This document shows positions 33,619-43,100 of a DNA stretch of 46,359 bases, one piece after another (positions within the stretch are counted from its first letter, which is position 1; each line of letters opens with the position of its first letter). The position numbers were made by a program, and so were the translations under genes. This DNA comes from JAKLKS01 sp964370855 (GTDB taxonomy: Bacteria > Planctomycetota > JAJSAM01 > JAKLKS01): assembly GCA_964370855.1 (NCBI GenBank), contig CAYJMF010000029.1, positions 1 through 46,359 on the forward strand, written 5' to 3'. The notes under the pieces are model-generated. The model did not search any database, was not told where the DNA came from, and saw nothing but the letters and a program-made list of their open reading frames with translations.

Positions 33619-36114
33619 TTACTTCAGGGGAACAGTCGCCTCGACTCCAGTAGATGGTGCTTCGAAAGTGCCGCAGAAGTACTCCTTCCCTTCCACGGTG
33701 ACCCACAGCGCTACCATCCCGCTCGGGAGACCCTCGCCCCGGAACCGTCCGGCTTCATCGGTGGTCGACTCCACGTACCACGGAGATCCCAGCTCGCCGT
33801 TGCTGGAGGGCACCGCCGTGAACCTCACCCGCAGCCCCTTTCCCGTAACGCCCTTCGAGAGCCTCACGGTCCCTTCGACCGTCTCTCCGGTAGAGGGAAG
33901 CCGGATCTCGATTCCCTCTTGCCCGCCCTGGAAGGGCCCCTCGACGACCACGGGTTGGAGACCCGACTTGCCTCCTCCCGCGCACAGCCGGAAGCGGAGA
34001 TCTCCCGGTGGCCCGATGCCCGGAATGGAGAAGGAGCCGTCGGCATTCGTGTACCCGGTCACTGCCATACCGATCAGCCAGAACCTGTACTCCTGGCACT
34101 GGGCCGTCACCGGTACTCCGCTCCCCACGGGTTCGCCGGAGGACTTCAGCAACACCCCGGCGATGGGCGCGGGTGGCTTCATAACCACCTTCAGGTCTCT
34201 CGCTCCGGGCCGCACCCGCTTGAGAAGCGCCCATGTCTGGCGCCTCCCATCCGCGAACGGAGAGCACAGGAGGATGTCGTACTCGAACCGTGGGTCGAGC
34301 GGACCGGTGGTGAAGCGACCCTCCCGGCCATCCCCGCGTGACAAAGCCAGGGGGACGTCGCCTTCGGGACCGAACACGCGGAAGATTCCTGCCACCTCGA
34401 CGGGCTTCCCGTCGCCGTCGACGGCTTGCCCCTCAATGGGGAGCCCTTGGACCAGGCGAACTTCAAGGCCCTCGCTCCCCTGAACGACCCACCGCAGGAT
34501 CGCGGGGGCGAACGGCGGGGATACACCTTCCGCAGGGGTGGGGTACACGGTGAGGTGGTAGGCGCCAGGCTCCACGTGGCGGAGCCGGAATCTCCCGGCC
34601 TCGCCCCCCTCCGAAGGCCCGTACTGCATCAAGTAGTCCGCGTCAGTTCGACCAACCACAATGGTCCGTGCGCTGACGTTGAAGGGGCCGCAGAAGGGCT
34701 GGCCCGTGTCGTCGAGGACGATGCCGGAAAGCACAGGGCCCGCCACGAGCTCGACTCGCAGGTCGTGGGTGTCCGCGGCGATGGGGCCGACGCGGGCCTC
34801 GTCGTAATCCCAGTCTCCGGCCCACGCCTTCAGGCCCGCCCCGACGAGGAACTTCCCCGGAGGAAGGCCCTCTCTGCGGAACGAGCCGTCCGCGGCCGTC
34901 GTCGCGTCCCAGAACCGCCCGTTGGCGTTCCATTCCGATCCGGCAAGGACCCGGACCCGCGCACCAGGCACGGCCTTTCCCGTCGCCTTGTCGAAGACTC
35001 TCCCCTCCAGAAAGTGCGCGCCCTTCATCAGGATGAGGACCCGATCGTGCTCCGGGCGCACATTCGACTCGGTGTCCGCGAAGCCCTTCGCCGTGGCGAG
35101 AAGCCTGCAGGGGACCTCGGCCGGAACCTCGACGGACACGTTCCCCGCCGCGTCAGCGACGAAGTCCGCCGAGAACGGGGTAGCGTCGGAGCCAGCCAGG
35201 CACCGGACGGTTGCACCCGAGACCCCCCCACCGGCCTCATCGCAGACGCTGACGGAAAGCGACCTCGCTGGAACCGTCGGGTTCGGCGCGACCTCCTTGT
35301 CTGGGGGTTGCGCCTTGGGGGCCAAGGGCTCGGAGGCCTCCTGCTTCCTTGCCATTGGCACAATGGAGGGCGACGGATGACCTTCGCCACCTGATTGCCC
35401 CCCGGGGCGAGTGGCCCCTTCGGGGAGGAGCAGCCACCCCAAGATGAGAAGCAGGGCTACGCCAGCGGCGACTGCCTTCTTGGACATGAGCAGACCTCCT
35501 ACCAGTGCAGCCGTGAGCGGGGATGCACCCGCCGCTCCGACGCCCGCCGCAGGGGAAACGAGTCCGTGGTCGCCGAGGAGGGGAGCAAGAGAGAGAAGCA
35601 GCGGACCCCGCGATCCGCCAGCGCCTCCTTGGAGCTGAGTTCGGAGTAACGCCAGTGCGCGACGCGTCCTCGTCCGGACTGTCTCCACGGGGACCCCCAT
35701 CTTGGCGGCGGTCTCCCCGGGTCCCAGGTCCTCGAAGTACCGGTACAACACCGTGGATCGGTAGGGTTCGGGCAGGTCCATCACAGCGACCACCACTCGC
35801 TTGTGGGCGTCGGCCTTGGCAACCAGGTCAGCGGCGGAGGGAACGGCCTCGGGGCGCGCCCGATCCTCTTCCCGCCTCCTCCGACTGGCCTCCGCTCTCG
35901 ACCGATCCACGAGGTTGTGGCGCAGAGCCGCCGTGAACCACCCCCCGATGGACCGGCCCGAGCGAGGAGGTCTCTCCAGCGCCTCCACCCACGCATCCTG
36001 CTCCAGATCGTCCGCGGTGTTTTCGTCCCGGACGAGGGCCCGGGCAACCCGCCGGGCCCAATCGCGGTGGGCGAGGAGAAGTTCAACGTTCACTGGCTGG
36101 GCCGGGTCTTCCAT
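33619..36114 (-). CDS. ECF-like sigma factor fused to a membrane span and CarbReg domains
   Basis: 831 residues from ATG 36114; a TTG four codons upstream is an alternative. Sigma region 2 (LLAHRDWARRVARALVRDEN, DDLEQDAWVEAL) spans about 10-75 and region 4 (MDLPEPYRSTVLYRYFEDLG, helix-turn-helix ETAAKMGVPVETVRTRTRRA) about 105-160. One membrane span lies at about 216-232. Outside it are five to six CarbReg domains (SGIVLDDTGQPF, IAGVLLKSSGEPVGSGVPV) ending in GLPSGMVALWVTVEGKEYF, which aligns with the end of the 27083 fusion. There is no clear Shine-Dalgarno at the start, but AGGAGG precedes internal ATG 35487. It is divergent from nothing and lies downstream of the HTH gene at 36531 on the same strand. 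Confidence 0.87.
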   Translation of the reverse strand: MEDPAQPVNVELLLAHRDWARRVARALVRDENTADDLEQDAWVEALERPPRSGRSIGGWFTAALRHNLVDRSRAEASRRRREEDRARPEAVPSAADLVAKADAHKRVVVAVMDLPEPYRSTVLYRYFEDLGPGETAAKMGVPVETVRTRTRRALALLRTQLQGGAGGSRGPLLLSLAPLLGDHGLVSPAAGVGAAGASPLTAALVGGLLMSKKAVAAGVALLLILGWLLLPEGATRPGGQSGGEGHPSPSIVPMARKQEASEPLAPKAQPPDKEVAPNPTVPARSLSVSVCDEAGGGVSGATVRCLAGSDATPFSADFVADAAGNVSVEVPAEVPCRLLATAKGFADTESNVRPEHDRVLILMKGAHFLEGRVFDKATGKAVPGARVRVLAGSEWNANGRFWDATTAADGSFRREGLPPGKFLVGAGLKAWAGDWDYDEARVGPIAADTHDLRVELVAGPVLSGIVLDDTGQPFCGPFNVSARTIVVGRTDADYLMQYGPSEGGEAGRFRLRHVEPGAYHLTVYPTPAEGVSPPFAPAILRWVVQGSEGLEVRLVQGLPIEGQAVDGDGKPVEVAGIFRVFGPEGDVPLALSRGDGREGRFTTGPLDPRFEYDILLCSPFADGRRQTWALLKRVRPGARDLKVVMKPPAPIAGVLLKSSGEPVGSGVPVTAQCQEYRFWLIGMAVTGYTNADGSFSIPGIGPPGDLRFRLCAGGGKSGLQPVVVEGPFQGGQEGIEIRLPSTGETVEGTVRLSKGVTGKGLRVRFTAVPSSNGELGSPWYVESTTDEAGRFRGEGLPSGMVALWVTVEGKEYFCGTFEAPSTGVEATVPLK
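35485..35500 (-). promoter_or_regulatory. internal Shine-Dalgarno and in-frame ATG before the membrane span
   Basis: AGGAGG (35500-35495) stands 7 bases before ATG 35487-35485, codon 210, opening MSKKAVAAGVALLLILGWLL. It is the best match to the anti-Shine-Dalgarno consensus in the window and lies inside a long reading frame. Confidence 0.6.
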
Positions 36115-36530
36115 GGCTCTACCCAACGAGCGTAGCGGGTGGGGCCGAGCGGTTCACTGACAAGTCAGTTTCGCCATTGACTTCTCTTGGACCATGGAGG
36201 TGCTCTACCGCCACCGGGTCGCCTCCGTCTCCGGCATCCAGCAGGTCAACACGGAGAGGGACCGCGTGGAGGAGGTAGAAGGGCCCAGCCCTGCAGCGCC
36301 ACCTCGACTCGCTCAGGACGCTCCAGCCGGCCACGCAGGGACCTTGAGGCCAGGCAGTTCACCCCATCCCGGGCGTCCTCCCGCCGCCGTCCTCGGGGGG
36401 CAGGGCGGGAATACAGGGCCGGGCACCCGGGGGCCTTCCAAGCTCCTGTGACGCAGCCGGGGACCCGATGTCGAGGGGGCCGGATAACCCGGGGGCGGCG
36501 CAACGGAGTGCCCTGCCCCTGCCTTCGTCC
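36115..36530. other. intergenic region upstream of a sigma fusion, with a small palindrome
   Basis: The palindrome ACTGAC-AA-GTCAGT (36156-36169) lies about 42 bases upstream of ATG 36114 and could be an operator for that sigma fusion. No gene is supported in the remaining ~350 bases, and no clear terminator was found for the HTH gene ending at 36531. Confidence 0.35.
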
Positions 36531-37727
36531 CTACCGAGGAAGGACTTCCTTCAGCAGCGCGGCCAGCCGCTCCCTCACGAGCCGGGCGATCCTGCCGCCG
36601 ACAGGGAGGATCTTCTCTTCGCTCTCCAGGATGGAGAGGAAGTCGATGCGGGTTTGATCCCTGGCCTCGAAGGTACGCTGCCAGTGGCGGTTGAGGGCCT
36701 CTCTCTGTTCGGGCTCAAGGAGGATCACCTCCCTGTCCCACACAAGTTCGACTTCGCGGCGTGCCGTTTCCAGGGCCGCCTTCCGTTGCTTTCTCCTGCG
36801 GGAGGCGGCGTAGAGCGATATGAGGATCTCCTCGGCGACCTGTTCCGCCGTGGCCTCGGGGCGTCCTGCAAGGAGAGCCTCGATGGCCTCGTCGGTGGCG
36901 GGGAAGTCCTCCCTTGGCATATCCGTGGGCAGCCTCTCGGTGACCAACCGGAACGCCGTTTCCCTGCGGAGTGCCTCCTCGGCCCGGCGGCGGCGCTCGA
37001 GGTACGGGCCAAGGGGCCCGGCCAGCGCGGCCTGGACTTCGGACTTCAGGGGACGGGCCTCCGGAGAGCATCGGGCGAGAAGCACCTCCAGCGCCCGAAG
37101 CGACTCGGCGCGTTCCACAGGCGGCATGTCGCCGGGCAGGTACCTGCGTGCTAGAGCCTGGAGGGTCTGGTGCCTCCAGGCCGCGAGCGCCGCAGGTGAA
37201 AGGGGTACCTGTGCCCGGGGCTGGCCCTCGGGCGATCCGGACAGCACTGGAATCGCCCCGCCGTTGGCTCCGGAGGGAGCGTCCTGTGCGCCGGATTTCC
37301 CCCCTCGTGACCTTCCTGGGGGGGACTCCCCGCGGAAAGTACCCCGATTTACAGCCCCCCGGGGGGCCCCGGGGGGTGCGGAAATTACAGTGTCCGCAAA
37401 GGGTAAATTAGGGGGGCGATACCCGGGGGCGGAAGGGGGGGCGGAATCTGGTGCCGTCTTCCGGACAGCGGCAGAGGAGTCCGCCGTGGCGGGCGTGGAG
37501 TCCACGGCCGCACTCCGGCGGGGTTCCCCCAGATCGTCCAGGATCCTCCGCACGGACCGGGGCGAGGTGTTCATCTCGCGGGCGATGGCCTTCCCGGAGA
37601 GGCCCTGCCGGTGGAGGCGCACGACCTCCTTGCGGTCGATCTCCCGCGGCCTCCCCCCGACGGGAGGGGCGGGTCTCTTCCTTGGAACCTTCCTCTTCCC
37701 CTTCTTCGGCTTGTTCTTCTTGGCCAT
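36531..37727 (-). CDS. helix-turn-helix DNA-binding protein with unknown C-terminal domain
   Basis: 398 residues. A very basic start (MAKKNKPKKGKRKVPRKRP) precedes a homeodomain-like/resolvase-type helix-turn-helix at about 25-70 (GRPREIDRKEVVRLHRQGLS, AIAREMNTSPRSVRRILDDL). A disordered Pro/Ser/Gly linker covers about 70-175. The C-terminal ~220 residues are helical and charged (RRKQRKAALETARREVELVW, LVRERLAALLKEVLPR) with no recognised family. The HTH resembles those of transposases and recombinase-type helpers, but there is no DDE or serine-recombinase catalytic motif. It is probably a DNA-binding regulator or accessory protein of mobile origin. The linker contains a 22-base run of only G and C at 37355-37376. 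The start ATG 37727 has AGGA 8 bases upstream. It lies just upstream of a sigma fusion on the same strand. Confidence 0.7.
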   Translation of the reverse strand: MAKKNKPKKGKRKVPRKRPAPPVGGRPREIDRKEVVRLHRQGLSGKAIAREMNTSPRSVRRILDDLGEPRRSAAVDSTPATADSSAAVRKTAPDSAPPSAPGYRPPNLPFADTVISAPPGAPRGAVNRGTFRGESPPGRSRGGKSGAQDAPSGANGGAIPVLSGSPEGQPRAQVPLSPAALAAWRHQTLQALARRYLPGDMPPVERAESLRALEVLLARCSPEARPLKSEVQAALAGPLGPYLERRRRAEEALRRETAFRLVTERLPTDMPREDFPATDEAIEALLAGRPEATAEQVAEEILISLYAASRRRKQRKAALETARREVELVWDREVILLEPEQREALNRHWQRTFEARDQTRIDFLSILESEEKILPVGGRIARLVRERLAALLKEVLPR

Positions 37728-38147
37728 GGTCAGGGTCCTGCCTGCGGGAGGGTGGAACCGAAACCCCGGGGCTCCACTCCCGGGCCTTCCATTCTACGGC
37801 CCCCCTCCCCGGGTAAAGGGGATGCGGGGGAGGCTCCACCCCCGGGAGCCCCGCGAAGGAGCCCTGCACCGGCCGAGTCGGGACCCCAGGACCCGCAGCC
37901 GCCGGCTGCCACCGCGGCACGGGAGAGCGCGTCGAGCAACTCCGCGCGCCGGACTCCCATGGTGGTGAGGGCCTCCCCCCTGGACCGTGCTCCCCTCCTC
38001 CTTCCCTGCCCATTGCCACGGGACTCGGGATCTCCCTGCCGGCTCTCCACTCCCGATGTCCACGGATTCGGAGCGCCCCCCGGGTTCCGGACTCCTCCTC
38101 TCGGCGCCTCGGGAAGTAGGATGGACCGTGGCGGAAGGGGGTAGCGC
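37728..38147. other. divergent gap with a possible small ORF (37730-37960, minus)
   Basis: A 76-codon minus-strand frame from ATG 37960 (MGVRRAELLDALSRAAVAAG) ends in TGA 37730-37732, two bases before the HTH gene start. Such spacing would suit an operon. Only its first third has gene-like codon bias, so it is doubtful. The plus-strand gene at 38148 is preceded by AAGGGGG at good distance. No promoter is clear on either strand. Confidence 0.3.
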
Positions 38148-40001
38148 ATGGAAACGCGAGTTCGGCTCCTTTCGGCGGTAGCGGGGCTCCTTGCACTGGC
38201 GGCCGTCGTCTGGTTCCTGCTCCAGGGATCCTCCCCCCTGCCGGGGACGGCGGAACCTGCACCCCATGGGACCGGACCTGCCGCCCCGCCAGCCCCCGCC
38301 CTCCCGCCATCTCCCGGGCCCGACGCCCCCGCGGCGGCCGCGCGGGAAGAGGTGCCCGGGGAGCCGAAGGACGCCCCCGCCGTCGAGGAGATCCGCGGCA
38401 CGGTGAGTCTCGCCACGGACAGGCCCGCTGTCGGCGCGACGGTGATTGCCTGGGACCTGGATCGCATTGCAGCGGGCGGGAAGGCCGTCGTGACGGGGGA
38501 GGCGAGGACCGGGGCCGACGGGCACGCGACCCTCCGGTGCCCTCCCGTCGGGGGGAGGGTGCTCGTCTACGCGACCATGGACGGCATGGCGAGCGCCGGC
38601 GTGGTCGTCGCACCCAGGACGCCGCGGGAGGAGTTCCGGATCGTCCTCGGAGGAGGTGGCATCCTGGTCGGCACTCTCCTCGATCCGGAGGGCTCGCCCG
38701 TTCCGGATCACGAGGTCCGGCTCTGGCCCGCCCACAGGTGGGCCCACGCACCCGACTCGGGCAGCTGGCGCGCCTGGTTCGCCCCGGAGATCTGGGATCG
38801 ATACGGATCGAGGATCCGCACCGACGTGCGGGGGCGGTACCGTTTCGAGGGACTCCCCCTCCCCCGCGGGGGTTTCCCGGAGCCCGTCTCCGCGGTCGCG
38901 TTGGATGCCGAGGGCCGCGCCTGGTCCACGCCGGAGATTGCCATGCGGGAGGCCGGGGAGACGAGGGACGTGGACCTCCGCATGGGGGACCGCCCCTGGA
39001 TCGGGGACACCGACGTCCCTCCCGACTTCCCGAGCGTGGTCTCGGGCCGGGTACTGGTTGCCGGGACCGGCGCACCCGTTGCCGGGGCGCACGTCCTCAA
39101 GGTCGCCGCCCTCGGTCCCAACGCCTCCTGGTGGGGCTCCACTACCGGCGAGGACGGCGGGTTCCGCATCGACACGGGCGACTTCCGGCCCGGGGACCAC
39201 GAGATGGAAATCCGTGTGAAGGCAGAGGGCTTCCTCCCCTGGAAGGGTCCTCCCGGGGAGCCCGGGATGGAGATCCGCCTCCAGCCCGCCGCGGGAGACC
39301 CGGCCCCGGGGAGGATCCGCGGGGTGGCCCGCCTCCCCGACGGGAGCCCCGTCACCGGTCTCCTGGAGGCGACTCTCATCGACGACATGCTCCAATCGGA
39401 GGGACGCTGCACGGTCGCGGACGCGTCCGGGTTCTTCCTCCTCGAGGGAGTCCCGCCCGGTCCCTGGTCGGTGCAGGTCGGCGGATGCCGGGTTTGGGCC
39501 GACGCGGTGGTGCCGGAGGGAGGGGAAGTCGAAGCGGGGTTCCTGTTCGAGCGCGCGCGCGATCCCCTCCCGGCCTGGACCGAAGAGAGCCAGTCCGTGA
39601 TGGACCGCCTCCATGGCGAACTGTACCTGCTCCGAAGGGCCAGGGAAGCGGGGGAGGCCACCGTTCGCATCGGGGACGGCCCACCGGTCCCCGTCGAGAA
39701 GCGGCTCGAGGAGGTCATCCGCAGGCTCTCCGACCTGGAGTCGATCAAGGTGGCCTCGCTCCCCCGGAGGGAGGTCGAGGTCACCGGGCTCCCCGGGGAT
39801 CCCTACACGACTCTGGAGGCCGAGGGGAACCGCCGACGGTGGGTGAAGGAAGTCATGGATGGGAGGGTCCGGTTCCCCTGGCTGGAGACGGGGAAGTGGA
39901 CCCTGACTCTCCGGAGGCGCGGCGCCGAGCCCGTGATCCGAAACGTCGAAGTTCCGGAGGGAGAGGATCCTCTCGTCCTGGACTTCCGATCCACCCGGTA
40001 G
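38148..40001 (+). CDS. membrane-anchored CarbReg-like protein without a sigma domain
   Basis: 617 residues. Five cytoplasmic residues (METRV) and one membrane span (about 7-25, LLSAVAGLLALAAVVWFLL) are followed by a Pro/Ala linker and about five beta-sandwich domains of the CarbReg type: EIRGTVSLATDRPAVGATVI, LVGTLLDPEGSPVPDHEV, VVSGRVLVAGTGAPVAGAHV and IRGVARLPDGSPVTGLL. Near residues 485-545 a helical insert (MDRLHGELYLLRRAREAGEA) interrupts the chain. No sigma regions exist upstream in frame. It is the second sigma-less member of the family in the window and lies between two sigma fusions, convergent with the one at 40162. AAGGGGG before the ATG supports the start. Probable surface-binding or structural role. 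Confidence 0.78.
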   Translation: METRVRLLSAVAGLLALAAVVWFLLQGSSPLPGTAEPAPHGTGPAAPPAPALPPSPGPDAPAAAAREEVPGEPKDAPAVEEIRGTVSLATDRPAVGATVIAWDLDRIAAGGKAVVTGEARTGADGHATLRCPPVGGRVLVYATMDGMASAGVVVAPRTPREEFRIVLGGGGILVGTLLDPEGSPVPDHEVRLWPAHRWAHAPDSGSWRAWFAPEIWDRYGSRIRTDVRGRYRFEGLPLPRGGFPEPVSAVALDAEGRAWSTPEIAMREAGETRDVDLRMGDRPWIGDTDVPPDFPSVVSGRVLVAGTGAPVAGAHVLKVAALGPNASWWGSTTGEDGGFRIDTGDFRPGDHEMEIRVKAEGFLPWKGPPGEPGMEIRLQPAAGDPAPGRIRGVARLPDGSPVTGLLEATLIDDMLQSEGRCTVADASGFFLLEGVPPGPWSVQVGGCRVWADAVVPEGGEVEAGFLFERARDPLPAWTEESQSVMDRLHGELYLLRRAREAGEATVRIGDGPPVPVEKRLEEVIRRLSDLESIKVASLPRREVEVTGLPGDPYTTLEAEGNRRRWVKEVMDGRVRFPWLETGKWTLTLRRRGAEPVIRNVEVPEGEDPLVLDFRSTR

Positions 40002-40017
40002 GAGGGTCGATGAATCT

Positions 40018-40035
40018 GGGAGGGCTCGCCCTCCC
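40018..40035. terminator. short perfect hairpin between convergent genes
   Basis: GGGAGGG-CTCG-CCCTCCC forms a 7-bp stem with a 4-base loop, 17 bases after the plus-strand stop at 40001 and 127 bases after the minus-strand stop at 40162. No T-run follows on either strand, so intrinsic termination is only possible. Confidence 0.35.
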
Positions 40036-40161
40036 ACCCGGAAGCCAGGACCGTATCCGCCAAGCCTCGCGGTCCAGGAAATGAGGGTCCATCCCGGTGT
40101 CCTCCCACTCCTCGACTGGACGCCGCCCGCGTCCCCGCTGGCCGGGAGACCTGCGGCCCTC

Positions 40162-43100
40162 TCACCTGAGGTCGAGGGTCAGGGTCTTCTCGGAGCTCCC
40201 GTCGACTTCGATCGTCTCGTCGAGCGGCGCCGCCATGCCGCCCCCCTCCATGGGACCGGCCTGCACATGGAAAGTCCCCTTTCCGAGGCCCCGGACGAGG
40301 ATCTCCTGCTCCTGCGCGATCTGGGACCGCGCGTAGGCGGGTTCTCCCACCCGCTTCGCCATGGCGATGATCCTCGGGGGGGTCTCGTCCCCCTTCGTCA
40401 CGACCCGGATCCGGAGGAGGGTGCCCTCGGAGAACTGCAGCGTCCCGAAGTCATCGCCCCCCTTGGACAGATTTGCCGACTGCAGCACCTTCGGCGCGAA
40501 CCCGGGGATGTCGATCCAGAGGGTCCAGGTGCCGGGTTCGTATCCGGAGAAGGTCGCCACCCCGTCCTTGATGGCAAGAGTGTGTTCGGAGTCGGGCTTC
40601 CCCTCCGCTTCCCCCTTGAAGAGGAGGACGCGGCCGCCGCCGGGACCGAAGAAGCCCTTGGGCATCGGGGGCGGCTCGGGGCTCACGCGGAAGACGACGG
40701 CCGCCCCCTGCGGTGCGGCCAGGGCAAGCACGATGCCCTCCCTGGGTTCGGTGACGAGGAGGGCCCGATCCTCCCCGGACGGGAAGGAGGGATGCCATGC
40801 GAGGAGCCGGACGCGGCGGTCCCCGGGGACCCGCACCGAGAAGCTGCCGTCGGACTGGACGGGGACCCCCATCAGGAGGGGACCGAAGCGGGCGTCCGCC
40901 TCGCGCAAGCCCTCCCCTTCCATCCGGACCCGCACGCGGGCCGCGTCCACCCCCGGGGGCAGTTCCACCTTCCCCTGCGCGAGACCGGCGTGGGAGAGGT
41001 CCATGGCGACCTCCGCCACTGTCTCCGGGCCCGTGAGATCCGCGACACCGGAGACCAGGTTGCAGTCGCTGTCCCAGAGCCGGTATCGACCGGGCTCCAG
41101 GGGACCCACGCGAAGGGCCCCGCCGGGAGGAACGTCGAGGAACATCTGGCCGGAGGGAACCTGCACGACCTCCCAGGCGGCCCCATCGCTCTTCTCCAGG
41201 ATGAGCCGGGCCTCCCCATCGGGGGGGAGGCCGACGCTGCCCTGAATCCACCGTCCGCCGGAGAGGGGGAGGTCCACCTCTACCGGGTCGGAGCCCGGGG
41301 GGATGGGGACCGTCTCCGACGCCGGCAGGTACCCGTCAGGACGGAGGAGTACTCCGATTTCGGGATCCTCCCCCAAGGGGCGGTAGGAGAACCGGATCAA
41401 GCCGCCCTCCGGGTCCTCCTCCACCTCCCTCATCAGGGGCCCGTCCACCTGTAGCACGTAGGAGGAGGGCAGGCCCGGCTTCCCGTCCAGCGTCACCCGG
41501 AGAACGATGTCCCTCGCCCTGCCGAGGACGCAGTCGAACCGGGCACCGTTCGGGGAGGGGGAGACCTGACCGACCTCCCGCCCTCCGTAGGGGCTCGAGG
41601 GGTCGTCGAGGAGGTAGAGGGACGCCCGGGTGAAGTACAGCCCCTCGAACCGGGCCGTTCCTGTCTCGTCCGTCGAGACCACGCCGGTCTCGGCGTTGTC
41701 GCTGCGATCCCGGAGGGAGAGGGAGGCTCCCGCCACGGGCCGGCCCTCCGCATCGACGGCGTGGACTTCCAGGGACAGGGGCGGACGGAAGGATGCGGGC
41801 CTTCCCGTCACCTCGTCAGCATCTGCATGGACCTCTGCCATGGATCCGTCAGGTGCTTCCGCCACCGCAACCAGCGCTCCCCCGAAGACCCCAGAGATGA
41901 CGAGGGTGTTCCCCTCCATCCTCCCTTCGGGTGGAGGTGGAGGAACCGTCATTCCCGGCCGGGGCCGGAGGCGAATGGAGGCACCGTCGGGAGGAACGGG
42001 CCCGTTGCGGCTGGTGACGGGGACCCTCACCGTGCGCGGCGACGCCAGCTCGATGCGGACCGAGGTCTCCCCGGGCTTCACCTCCACGGACCCCGGATCC
42101 GAGTAGGGCCCCTGCTCGAAGGGTCCCGGGTGTCCCGGCGCCTGGATCCCGAGGAGCGAGAGCCCATCCTCCGGGCCCGTCAGCGAGATCCGGGTCTTCC
42201 CCTCGGCGTCCGAGGGCGGCACGGGCGGCAGCGGCACGTAAGGACCGGCTCCGATGCGACGGCGCACCTGGAAGGTGGCCCCCTGGATGGGAGTCCCCGT
42301 GCCCTTCTCCACGACGGTGACCTCGATGGTGCGGGCCGGTTTCAGGACCAGGGGAAACGGGCCGCTGGAGGAGTCCGGCATCTGGACCCTGGCCGTGCCC
42401 CGGAGTGTGCCCTTCGCCGTCCCCACGAGTTGCAGGGTCCCCCGCGGGAGGGCGGGGAAGAGGGCGATCCCCTCGTCATCGGTAATCGCTTCGAACATCC
42501 AGACGGTGTCGGGAAGTACGCTCCGCGGGACATCGCGGCCGGCCAGGACCCTCGCCTTCGCGACAGGTGCCTCGCCGTCGGACACCCGGACCCGCAACGC
42601 ATCCGCGGGACCGGCCACGATGGGATCGACCCTCACCGTGGCCGGTGACCGCGAGGTCAGCCGCACTTCGCCCGTCCCGGCTCGCCCCTCCCCGTCGAGG
42701 GCGTGCATGCCAAGGTCCCGGACCGCCACGGGGCGCTCGACTCCGGCAAAGGTGAAGGTCCCGTCGGTGGCGCTCGTCGCCGTCAGGGGGACCTCACCGG
42801 GGCGAACCAGCGTGACGATGGCGCCGCCCACGGGCCGGCGCTTGCCGTCCACGACCCTACCCAGGAGAGCGACGCCGTCCGCAACCGCCCCGGCCGGCTC
42901 CGGCTTGGCCTCGGGGAGGACGGCCGGCGGTACCTCTCCCGCCGCCGCGGGCGGGGGCGGCGCTTCCTGGGCCGGGACCGGTGTCGGGGGTGGAGGCGGG
43001 GAGGGAACGCTGGCCACCGGGAGCCCCGTCCCTAGCGGAGGCGCGCCAGGCCCCCCCGCCGCTCCGAAGGCCCACCAGCCTCCGAAGGTCAGGAGGACCG

